A stretch of 46,913 nt of DNA, from assembly GCA_019347895.1 (NCBI GenBank), contig JAHWKM010000009.1, forward strand, positions 1-46,913, given 5' to 3'. Positions 40,537 to 46,913 of the stretch are shown piece after piece; positions within the stretch are counted from its first letter, which is position 1; every line of letters begins with the position of its first letter. A program made the translations under genes and the position numbers. The stretch comes from Candidatus Parcubacteria bacterium. GTDB lineage: Bacteria; Patescibacteriota; Saccharimonadia; Saccharimonadales; 2-12-FULL-41-12. The notes under the pieces were generated by a model, which worked only from the letters and a program-made list of their open reading frames with translations, did not search any database and was not told where the DNA came from.

Positions 40537-40565
40537 TTGTAAATAATACCTTGTTATGGTATTAT
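40537..40565 (+). promoter_or_regulatory. Promoter for a leaderless gene after tRNA-Glu
   Basis: TTGTAA (40537-40542), 17-base spacer, extended -10 TGGTATTAT (TATTAT at 40560-40565). ATG 40572 lies 7 bases after the -10 box. Confidence 0.6.
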
Positions 40566-40571
40566 ATTTTC

Positions 40572-41294
40572 ATGTCCCGCCAAACCTTCGAACCACTTGA
40601 ATTAATTCCTGCAGACACAGTACCAAGCTATGACATTCTGATGTCTGGTATCAGTCAACCGCCAGACCCTCCTGATCGTGATTATTCTGACTTATTCCCG
40701 CAAAATCACTACAGCCATTTTCAAGGACCACTTGGTCGTTACATGGGCGGCGACCCACAAGTTGGTCACCCGCTCTATACTGCCACACAAGGTTTATACG
40801 CAGCCTACTATTCATTTGCACAACAAGAAAGAGACAATGATTTCCGTCGCACGGAGACTACCGGTCGAGGTTTATCCTCTACAATGCTGCAAAAACATAT
40901 CGGACGATGCATAGCAAAAGGCTACGACAATCTTTTGGAACAAACTGACTCAATTACTGCAATAGAAGCCATTGGCCACTATATTGAAAGTCAGGATATA
41001 GACCGTGCAACTGCATATAATGAAGCGCTAGATTACCACACAAATGAGCTTGCAGCACTTGATCGCGGTGACGAAGAGCCCATACCAACCGAAATTGATG
41101 GAATACCAGTCATTTCCGGCAGAGATATTGCTCTTGCTATGGGCGAAATACCTGAATCAACAGAGGTTGAGTGTGAGCAACGTAAGGAGTGGACGCAAAA
41201 GCAGATAAGTTTTGTTAGGAAGCGTCTTGTTCGTTTACGTTTTGAATACATGTCTGCAACGGCGCTTGCAGAGTTACTAGGTCGAGCCGTCTAG
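40572..41294 (+). CDS. Hypothetical protein in a segment bounded by tRNA-Glu 3' repeats
   Basis: A 240-residue soluble protein, no recognised family. Pro/Asp-rich start (SQPPDPPDRDYSDLFP), a Tyr-rich stretch (LYTATQGLYAAYYSFAQQERD), then a mostly helical acidic region and a basic C-terminal helix (WTQKQISFVRKRLVRLRFEY) ending in AELLGRAV. The frame opens earlier (40506), but that part overlaps the tRNA; ATG 40572 sits at the predicted transcription start. The gene lies between the tRNA-Glu 3' end and a second copy of it, which suggests it entered on a small integrated segment. Confidence 0.55.
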   Translation: MSRQTFEPLELIPADTVPSYDILMSGISQPPDPPDRDYSDLFPQNHYSHFQGPLGRYMGGDPQVGHPLYTATQGLYAAYYSFAQQERDNDFRRTETTGRGLSSTMLQKHIGRCIAKGYDNLLEQTDSITAIEAIGHYIESQDIDRATAYNEALDYHTNELAALDRGDEEPIPTEIDGIPVISGRDIALAMGEIPESTEVECEQRKEWTQKQISFVRKRLVRLRFEYMSATALAELLGRAV

Positions 41295-41384
41295 CAAGAA
41301 GAACACGAGGCAGATCATCAAAAGCAATTAACTCTTGTTTAATTCGGTTCCAATCGATCCCACTTACTTTCATAGGCGGACTTC

Positions 41385-41500
41385 CGGGGAATCGAACGGG
41401 ATTAATTACTCATTAATCCCCGTACCTTGCTCCTCAAGATGCCAGTTGGCATGTTGAGGAGTTGTCTCTAGCAAAACTAAGTTTGTTTTGCGGGGACAAG
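41385..41500 (-). repeat. CAAGG-type structured element, copy D (diverged)
   Basis: Three strong hairpins: TTGTCTC-GCAAAAC / GTTTTGC-GGGACAA, CTCCTCAA-ATGCCA / TGGCAT-TTGAGGAG, and ACGGG-ATTAAT / ATTAAT-CCCCGT. Read on the minus strand the middle hairpin is followed by GCAAGGTACGGGG, as in the other elements. Then comes GTTCGATTCCCC, which is itself tRNA T-arm-like. Confidence 0.5.
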
Positions 41501-41501
41501 G

Positions 41502-41523
41502 CGATTCCCCCTGAGGTCACCAT
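41502..41523 (+). repeat. Second copy of the tRNA-Glu 3' end (attachment-site-like)
   Basis: CGATTCCCCCTGAGGTCACC plus AT is identical to the end of tRNA-Glu (40515-40536). The two copies are ~990 bases apart and enclose one gene and element D. A duplicated tRNA 3' end is the usual footprint of site-specific integration; no integrase gene is present in between. Confidence 0.6.
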
Positions 41524-41525
41524 GT

Positions 41526-42197
41526 TTATGTTTGTGGCGGCGTGCTTGGCGGACGTGATTCGGGTTGAGGGGACGGGCTGTTTTGCTGCTGCGGCTGTTG
41601 TGGGGGCATGGTCGGCCTGATCACTCCCTGCTGAAAACCCCCTGGCTGAGGATAGACAGAATTCTCGGCCGTGCTATTGCCAAAAGGCTGCACTACCTGA
41701 CCGTAGAAAGCTGCTTCTTTTCTTTTACGATTAACTATAAATGAAAAAACCAATGTCGCGACTATGAGAGATACGTTGATTATCGCCCACAGCCAAGAGT
41801 ACCCACTAGCAGAGAATGAAGAAGACCCGCCTTCGAAAGTCGTAGTAGAATTCTTTGAAAAGTATGCCGCAAAAGGAAATCCGCGGAATGCCGCTCCTTT
41901 ATACAAAGGTTCTGATTCCGACATCTCGCTGGCTTGTGCGTCCGGCGTATCAACCGGATTGCCGGCGGAATTAAAAGAGAAAGTTGCGGCGCTGAAATTA
42001 GCAGACGAATTTTCCTGATAGTCCAACATTTTCCAGTGGGCGGGAGAAATCGTGGTCGCTGCCGCCGCGAAATCTTCGAATTGAGCATCCGGATTTTTCG
42101 ATATCAAAAAGTCAACTTTGTCTTTGTATAAGCTTATTGGTGTGGCCGATAAGACAGTTAGAAGCAGCGGTATGAGATATAGAAGTTGTTTTTTCAT
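41526..42197 (-). CDS. Hypothetical membrane protein with Gln/Pro-rich tail
   Basis: A 223-residue protein: N-terminal signal-like segment (MKKQLLYLIPLLLTVLSATP), a Ser/Ala/Phe-rich external part, then one clear membrane helix (~135-155, WLWAIINVSLIVATLVFSFIV). A basic stop-transfer NRKRKE follows, then a low-complexity cytoplasmic tail rich in Pro and Gln (PPQQPQQQNSPSPQPESRP). Topology suggests a type I membrane protein. No family recognised. Its stop is next to the tRNA 3' repeat. Confidence 0.65.
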   Translation of the reverse strand: MKKQLLYLIPLLLTVLSATPISLYKDKVDFLISKNPDAQFEDFAAAATTISPAHWKMLDYQENSSANFSAATFSFNSAGNPVDTPDAQASEMSESEPLYKGAAFRGFPFAAYFSKNSTTTFEGGSSSFSASGYSWLWAIINVSLIVATLVFSFIVNRKRKEAAFYGQVVQPFGNSTAENSVYPQPGGFQQGVIRPTMPPQQPQQQNSPSPQPESRPPSTPPQT

Positions 42198-42371
42198 AAG
42201 CTAAGGTTATCATATTTATGCTTATATTTCGCAATCGGTTTTTTATATGTTTAACCCTGAAAATTATTAATGTTAAAGTATAAGTAGTAAATGTTATAGA
42301 ATAATGTTCATGGCTTTGTCAGAACCACTAGAATTTTTATAGACAGTCATTATTAAAAATATAACAAAGAG

Positions 42372-42413
42372 TATCCTCCGTCATTTCACTTTTTGTGAAG
42401 TTACGTTAGGATT
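42372..42413. terminator. Hairpin in the 3' region of the DUF1761 gene
   Basis: ATCCT and TTTCAC upstream pair with GTGAA and AGGAT downstream around TTTTT. It lies 25-65 bases past the stop of the minus-strand DUF1761 gene. A weak terminator is possible, but no clear T-run follows. Confidence 0.35.
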
Positions 42414-42437
42414 ATTGATTTAAGGCGAATCAAACTT

Positions 42438-42845
42438 CTATTGCCAGGCTGCCAGAATGCCGCCCATAACGATCACTGTGATGGCTTGATAGCCAATATC
42501 AATCAGGTAGAGCTTCATGCTCTTTTGGGCGAAGATATAGTTGATGCCCAGTGTCGTGGCCATGAAACCTACTGCAGCCATGGCGCCAATAAGCAACCCC
42601 TCAGCTAAGGACTGAGCGCCGGCAAACGCGATAAAGTAGGCTAAAATCCAGGCTTCCACCAAGGAGGCGATCATCGTCCAGAAGTAGCCGCCTTTTGGCC
42701 CTTTGGCAAGCTCCTCTTTGCTTAAACCATTTTCCTTCATCCAAGCCAGGCTAAAAAGCGGGCCGAACCAAATTATCCCTATTGGCATAGCTGCTAAACC
42801 GGCTATTAGTATGGCTAAATAATTCAAATCAATTCCTTCAAACAT
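42438..42845 (-). CDS. DUF1761 family membrane protein
   Basis: A 135-residue protein with four hydrophobic segments. The N-terminal MPIGIIWFGPLFSLAWMKENGLS, then GYFWTMIASLVEAWILAYF and the C-terminal LIDIGYQAITVIVMGGILAAW match the DUF1761 plan (short four-helix membrane proteins, function unknown). Convenient start at MFEGIDLNYLAI. Single gene facing away from the dap operon. Confidence 0.8.
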   Translation of the reverse strand: MFEGIDLNYLAILIAGLAAMPIGIIWFGPLFSLAWMKENGLSKEELAKGPKGGYFWTMIASLVEAWILAYFIAFAGAQSLAEGLLIGAMAAVGFMATTLGINYIFAQKSMKLYLIDIGYQAITVIVMGGILAAWQ

Positions 42846-42995
42846 GTCTACTCCTCAATACAAGGTACTATTATGTTATTATGTATACACCCTTAATTGC
42901 TATAAAACAAGTATAAGCTACCCCTCTAACATGGATCGGCCGAGCGTACCTAGTTCAGGCTATCTCATATGATAAGCTATTCATAAGGAGTTGTT

Positions 42996-44219
42996 TTGGC
43001 GAGAATAAATGAGAATTATAAGAAGCTTCAGGCTGGATATTTGTTTCCGGAGATTGCCCGACGTACTCGGGAATTTGCCGCTAAAAATCCCCAGGCTGAG
43101 CTGGTCCGTTTAGGCATTGGCGACACCACCCTCCCATTAAGCGAATCAGTTATAAAAAGTCTCCATGCAACGGTTGATAAAATGGCCGATTCCAAGACCT
43201 ACCGGGGTTATGGCGCCGAGCAAGGCCAAGAAGAACTCCGCCAAGCTATAGTCGACCATTATAGAAAGTACAAGGTGGATTTGCAGCCCGATGAAGTATT
43301 TGTCAGCGACGGCGCCAAACCTGACTCGGCCAACATCCAGTCTATTTTCTCCAGTGGGGCGGTGGTTGCTGTTCAGGATCCGGTCTATCCGGTATATGTT
43401 GACAGCGCGGTTATCGGTGGCAAAACCAGCGGCTTCTATAATGGCCGCTACGAAGGCCTTGTCTATATGGACTGCACAGAGGAGAATGAATTTTTCCCTG
43501 AAGTCCCCGACCAGAAGGTAGATTTAGTTTATCTTTGCAGCCCGAACAATCCGACCGGCGCCGTAGCCACACATAAACAACTAAAAAAATTTGTTGACTA
43601 TGCTCATGATAATGAGGCCGTGATCATTTTTGACGCGGCTTATGCGGCCTTCATATCCGACCCGTCCCTGCCCCGCAGCATATTTGAAATTGAAGGTGCT
43701 GAGGAACATTGCATTGAGATAAACAGCTTTTCTAAACTGGCCGGATTTACCGGCGTGCGGTTGGGCTGGACAATTGTGCCGCATAAATTAGTAATTGAAG
43801 GAACTGTTCCCGGCGAAGTACAGTCCCTTTGGAACCGCCGCCAAACCACAATGTTTAACGGCGCTTCCAATATTGTTCAGCTAGCCGGCGTGGCCGCCCT
43901 GTCCAGTGCCGGCCAAAAAGAATGCCAAAAAATGATTGACTATTATATGGAAAATGCCCGGATAATCCGCAATGGTCTGAATGACGTCGGCATTGTAACC
44001 TTCGGCGGCATAAACGCGCCGTACATTTGGGCCAAGACTCCGGACGGGTTGGATTCCTGGGAGTTTTTTGACAAGCTGATGAATGAAGCCCATGTGGTGG
44101 GCACGCCCGGCGCCGGTTTTGGCAGGCTCGGCGAGGGCTATTTCCGCCTCAGCGCCTTCGGCGAACGCTCTAATATAAAAAAAGCTGTGGCCAGCATAAA
44201 AAAGAATTTAAAAATATGA
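42996..44219 (+). CDS. dapL: LL-diaminopimelate aminotransferase
   Basis: A 407-residue PLP enzyme converting tetrahydrodipicolinate and glutamate directly to LL-diaminopimelate, bypassing the acylated pathway. ARINENYKKLQAGYLFPEIARR is the family N-terminus; the RLGIGDTTLPL, YGAEQGQEELR and SPNNPTGA motifs follow. K247 in INSFSKLAGF binds PLP. Start is TTG 42996: AAGGAG lies 5-6 bases before it and the residues after it align with the family. First gene of a three-gene operon; its TGA overlaps the dapF ATG by four bases. Confidence 0.93.
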   Translation: MARINENYKKLQAGYLFPEIARRTREFAAKNPQAELVRLGIGDTTLPLSESVIKSLHATVDKMADSKTYRGYGAEQGQEELRQAIVDHYRKYKVDLQPDEVFVSDGAKPDSANIQSIFSSGAVVAVQDPVYPVYVDSAVIGGKTSGFYNGRYEGLVYMDCTEENEFFPEVPDQKVDLVYLCSPNNPTGAVATHKQLKKFVDYAHDNEAVIIFDAAYAAFISDPSLPRSIFEIEGAEEHCIEINSFSKLAGFTGVRLGWTIVPHKLVIEGTVPGEVQSLWNRRQTTMFNGASNIVQLAGVAALSSAGQKECQKMIDYYMENARIIRNGLNDVGIVTFGGINAPYIWAKTPDGLDSWEFFDKLMNEAHVVGTPGAGFGRLGEGYFRLSAFGERSNIKKAVASIKKNLKI

Positions 44220-44989
44220 AATTCACTAAAATGCACGGTCTAGGAAATGACTTCGTGGTTTTAAAAGGGCCTCTTGTCATTAAATCGGAAATTATTGCCA
44301 AGCTCTGCGAGCGCAATTTTGGAATTGGCGCCGACGGACTTTTGGTTATTAGCCCGATTGATTCGGGCGTCAAAATGGAGTATTGGAATGCCGATGGCTC
44401 GAGAGCGGAAATGTGCGGCAACGGCCTAAGGTGTGCTGCCCGGTTCGCGGTAGATAACGATATGGTTGAGGCCGGAGAATTCAAGGTTCTAACACCTGTG
44501 GGGCCATTGAAGGTGTCTTGGGATGGCCAAGATGAAAATAACATTTCCGGCCAAGTCGGCAAGGTTACGGTTGACAGCGACCCTATAGAAATTGAAGGAT
44601 CAGTTTTTTATAGGGCTAATGTAGGCAATCCGCACGCGATCAGCTTTGTCACCGATGTTGGCTCGGCTCCGGTTAGGACTTTGGGTCCGAAGGTGGAAAC
44701 AAATTCCCTTTTTCCCGACAAAACCAATGTTGAATTTGCTCACATTGAAGACAAAAATAAAATCAATTTGCGGATTTGGGAACGCGGCGTCGGCGAAACT
44801 AAAGCTTGCGGCACCGGTATGGTCGCTACGGCAGTCCTAAGCGAGAGTTTGGACAAAACAGCCTTTCCTACCCGGTTGCAAGTCCCCGGCGGCATGGCCG
44901 AAGCCTGGGTGGATAAGGACGGCTACGCCTGCCTGCGCGGGCCGGCTGTGAATGTATTTGCCGGCGAGATAGATTTGGAGGCGCTATAA
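44216..44989 (+). CDS. dapF: Diaminopimelate epimerase
   Basis: A 257-residue cofactor-free epimerase that turns LL- into meso-diaminopimelate, the crosslinking residue of many cell walls. FTKMHGLGNDFVV is the N-terminal signature. The two catalytic cysteines are present: C67 in AEMCGNGLRC and C198 in ETKACGTGM. ANVGNPHA is also typical. It overlaps dapL (ATGA) and lysA (TAATG), so all three are translationally coupled. Confidence 0.95.
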   Translation: MKFTKMHGLGNDFVVLKGPLVIKSEIIAKLCERNFGIGADGLLVISPIDSGVKMEYWNADGSRAEMCGNGLRCAARFAVDNDMVEAGEFKVLTPVGPLKVSWDGQDENNISGQVGKVTVDSDPIEIEGSVFYRANVGNPHAISFVTDVGSAPVRTLGPKVETNSLFPDKTNVEFAHIEDKNKINLRIWERGVGETKACGTGMVATAVLSESLDKTAFPTRLQVPGGMAEAWVDKDGYACLRGPAVNVFAGEIDLEAL

Positions 44990-46182
44990 TGCAAGATATC
45001 GAAAAATTACAATTTTTAAGCGAAGATCAAGTCCGCCAGATTGCCCAGGGCGGCACTCCGGTTTTTGTTTACTCCCGGTCGCGTTTGGCTAAAAGTGCAA
45101 GGCAAGCCCTAGCGTTCAAAGTTCTATACGGTCTGACGGTTCGTTATGCCATGAAGGCTAACCCTCACCCAGAAATAATAAAGCTATTTGCCGGTCTAGG
45201 TCTCGGTATTGATGCCAGCTCGGGTTTTGAGGCAGACGTAGCTATCAAAGCTGGTGTGAATCCTCAGAAAATCCAGCTTACCGGGCAGGAATTACCCGCA
45301 AATCTGGCTGATTTACTAAAAGTGGGAGTTGGCTTTACAGCTTGTTCACTTCACCAATTAGAGGAATATGGCAAATTGGCGCGAGGCAAGGAAGTTGGTG
45401 TTCGTATCAATCCAGGTGCTGGCGCCGGAATGAATAACCGTCTTACTACCGGGGGCTTAGCAGCCAGCTTTGGCATTTGGTACGAATACATTAATCAAAT
45501 TCACACTATAGCCAAAAAATATAAATTAATTATTAACCACCTTCATACACACGCCGGAACAGATACTAGCTCGGAAGGTTGGTTAAATGTGGCTAAACGA
45601 AACTTAGGTTTTTTATCTCAATTCCCAGATGCAGTTAGCACTAGTCTGGGCGGTGGTTTCAAAATAGCCCGGATGAGCTATGAGAAATCAGCTGATTTAC
45701 AGGAAATATCAATACCAATTGCCAAGTTGCTTAAAGAATTTTACGAACAGACCGGTCGTAAAATACATCTTGAGATTGAACCCGGCAAGTTTCTGGTAAC
45801 TAATGCAGGCACTTTAGTTACACGGGTCATTGACTCAAAAGATACTGGCAAGAATGGTTATAATTTTCTTGTCATTGACGGCGGTATGACCGAAATAATA
45901 CGCCCCGCCATGTTTGGCGCCCAGCATCCATTAGTTGTTGTGCCGCGGAATGAGCGTAAATCTAACGAAGTTACTGAGTACGCCGTGGCCGGGCATTGTT
46001 GCGAGTCCAGCGATGTATTGACAGTTGTCCCCGGTGACCCGGAGACGCTTCAACCCCGGAAGCTCGAGAGAGCTGAAATCGGGGATTACTTATGCGTAGA
46101 GGGTGCTGGCGCTTACTGCGCCAGCTGGAGCACAGTTGGCTATAACTCCTTCCCTGCCGCCCGCGAAATCATCATCGATTAA
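44989..46182 (+). CDS. lysA: Diaminopimelate decarboxylase (fold III PLP decarboxylase)
   Basis: A 397-residue PLP enzyme. K56 in RYAMKANPHP binds PLP; GIDASSGFEADVA, the Gly-rich SLGGGFKIARM, LEIEPGKFLV and CCESSDVL (catalytic Cys region) fit the LysA/ornithine decarboxylase-like family. The usual HxGSQ motif is replaced by HTHAGTDTSS, so it is a divergent member. dapL and dapF directly upstream favour meso-diaminopimelate as substrate, giving lysine. Start overlaps the dapF stop by one base. It meets a convergent gene 11 bases past its stop. Confidence 0.85.
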   Translation: MQDIEKLQFLSEDQVRQIAQGGTPVFVYSRSRLAKSARQALAFKVLYGLTVRYAMKANPHPEIIKLFAGLGLGIDASSGFEADVAIKAGVNPQKIQLTGQELPANLADLLKVGVGFTACSLHQLEEYGKLARGKEVGVRINPGAGAGMNNRLTTGGLAASFGIWYEYINQIHTIAKKYKLIINHLHTHAGTDTSSEGWLNVAKRNLGFLSQFPDAVSTSLGGGFKIARMSYEKSADLQEISIPIAKLLKEFYEQTGRKIHLEIEPGKFLVTNAGTLVTRVIDSKDTGKNGYNFLVIDGGMTEIIRPAMFGAQHPLVVVPRNERKSNEVTEYAVAGHCCESSDVLTVVPGDPETLQPRKLERAEIGDYLCVEGAGAYCASWSTVGYNSFPAAREIIID

Positions 46183-46193
46183 TGAGACGCGTC

Positions 46194-46610
46194 TTAAGCA
46201 GGAGGATCATTTGGTTCTTCTAGATTATTGAGAGCGTCGGCTAAAGCTTCATAATTTTTCTCTAATCCCTCTTTCGTTATGTCAACATCAACTTCAACAC
46301 CCACTTCTTTCATAGCCCTTCCACCCATTCCGACAACTCTTACTGGTATATTTCTATCATTAATGTATTGTGTTATTTTTCTTGCGTCTTCACCCGTGGT
46401 GGTGCCAGATGTTAAATTGCCGTCAAGAATAACTACGTTAGCTTTTAAATTACCAGTCTCAATCTCATGCAAAACTGCGAAAGCACCTGCCAGATCAGCA
46501 GCTTCGCCAACAACTTCGTGCCTTTTATCACTAGATAATTTTAAGCACCTCTTCGTCATACGACGAAATGTTTCATGATCTTCAAAATGTACTGCTCTAC
46601 CATTATTCAC
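46194..46610 (-). CDS. Stand-alone receiver-like protein
   Basis: A 138-residue protein made of a single CheY-like receiver domain. The acidic pair appears in VHFEDHETF (E10, D11), the phospho-acceptor is in NVVILDGNL, a conserved strand end in VRVVGMGG, and the Lys in DITKEGL. The Thr/Ser usual before the beta-4/alpha-4 loop seems replaced by Gly. No output domain. It could be a phospho-relay or adapter; no kinase is next to it. Confidence 0.65.
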   Translation of the reverse strand: MNNGRAVHFEDHETFRRMTKRCLKLSSDKRHEVVGEAADLAGAFAVLHEIETGNLKANVVILDGNLTSGTTTGEDARKITQYINDRNIPVRVVGMGGRAMKEVGVEVDVDITKEGLEKNYEALADALNNLEEPNDPPA

Positions 46611-46731
46611 AACAGCGTCCTCGTTACTTACCTAAATTATAGCACATTATATAGTTACTTGTCAAACTTTGCGAACTGCGAACTGCGCACTGCGAATCGC
46701 CCCTAGTTCTTCCCTTGAAGGATAAAATCTT

Positions 46732-46740
46732 TGCTATAAT
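46732..46740 (+). promoter_or_regulatory. Extended -10 promoter for the last gene
   Basis: TGCTATAAT; transcription would start near 46747, leaving a ~24-base leader with GGAGAA (46755-46760) before ATG 46771. Confidence 0.5.
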
Positions 46741-46770
46741 GCATCTATTAATTTGGAGAATTAAAATAAT

Positions 46771-46913
46771 ATGATCAGAGCTTTCGCACTTGAGTGCAAA
46801 ACGGAATTTATTGGCGAGCAGCGGAGTAAAACGTACAAGCGGTACGTTGCACGAGCAGCGCAGCCAAAAATTGCGTTATGTGCCAAGAGCGGCTTGCAAG
46901 AGCAAACTGGTTT
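46771..46913 (+). CDS. Hypothetical protein, N-terminus only (runs off the window)
   Basis: ATG 46771 has a ribosome site and a promoter in front and stays open to the end of the window (47 codons, MIRAFALECKTEFIGEQ onward). No family recognised. From 46814 to 46863 the sequence contains near-direct repeats CGAGCAGCGGAG and CGAGCAGCGCAG flanking a hairpin ACGTAC-AAGCG-GTACGT, so part of the frame may be a structured insertion. Later GCCAAGAGCGGCTTGCAAGAGC is also repeat-like. Whether this is translated throughout is uncertain. Confidence 0.4.
   Translation, partial: MIRAFALECKTEFIGEQRSKTYKRYVARAAQPKIALCAKSGLQEQTG

Noticed and set aside
1-46913. Recoded UGA (glycine) as in Gracilibacteria/Absconditabacteria
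   Set aside because: Many genes end naturally in TGA at family-typical lengths (MmeI-like gene, der, dapL), and no gene needs TGA read-through.

Overview
The window looks like a small-genome Gram-positive-type bacterium of the Candidate Phyla Radiation (Patescibacteria), plausibly Saccharibacteria. This is an inference from gene content: a short dcw cell-wall/division cluster, an Rpf-like wall hydrolase, a sigma-region-4 protein fused to HARE-type winged helices, many lone small genes, and several genes whose extended -10 box lies so close to the ATG that the mRNA should be leaderless. The standard genetic code is used (TGA ends many genes cleanly). No rRNA and no CRISPR array is present.

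Layout. 1-2.7 kb: end of ribF, a PIF1-like helicase with an HRDC-like tail, an Rpf-like protein and a glutaredoxin. 2.7-11.3 kb: an accessory region made of structured repeats R1 and R2 bracketing single small genes, and a defence island with an MmeI-like single-chain restriction-modification enzyme, a ParB-like/DpnII-MboI-like nuclease fusion and a D12 adenine methylase. 11.3-15.7 kb: peptide deformylase, a CPBP-like membrane protein, a GH1 glycosidase, a GNAT and YvcK. 15.7-24.4 kb: dcw cluster mraZ-rsmH-ftsL-ftsI-mraY-ftsW-murG-ftsQ, with MraZ-box-like sites in front and unusually structured spacers inside. 25-32 kb, minus strand: a hypothetical gene, the sigma4-HARE protein, another bracketed lone gene, topA and dprA, with more R1/R2 copies. 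32.1-32.8 kb: a gene-free stretch with a near-consensus promoter, a folded candidate ncRNA and a strong terminator. 32.8-39.5 kb: a lone gene, then pth-der, rluB, a response regulator and a histidine kinase on the minus strand. 39.6-41.5 kb: an intact tRNA-Glu(CTC) preceded by three tRNA-Glu-like copies interrupted by a small folded repeat. 41.5-46.9 kb: two membrane proteins, a dapL-dapF-lysA operon, a stand-alone receiver protein and the start of one more gene.

Working together: the dcw genes make lipid II and the septal wall machinery. dapL-dapF-lysA supply meso-diaminopimelate and lysine. pth, der and rluB serve translation and ribosome assembly. The kinase and regulator form a two-component pair. 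The two restriction-modification loci are a defence island.

The most interesting unexplained content is two families of structured DNA. (1) R1 and R2 are about 240-330 bp nested palindromes whose arms co-vary between copies, and they bracket single-gene cassettes. (2) A 70-95 nt element (GTGAG, hairpin, CAAGG, further hairpins) has several copies with compensatory changes, and it interrupts tRNA-Glu-like sequences in the D loop. All family assignments come from reading motifs; no database search was run.
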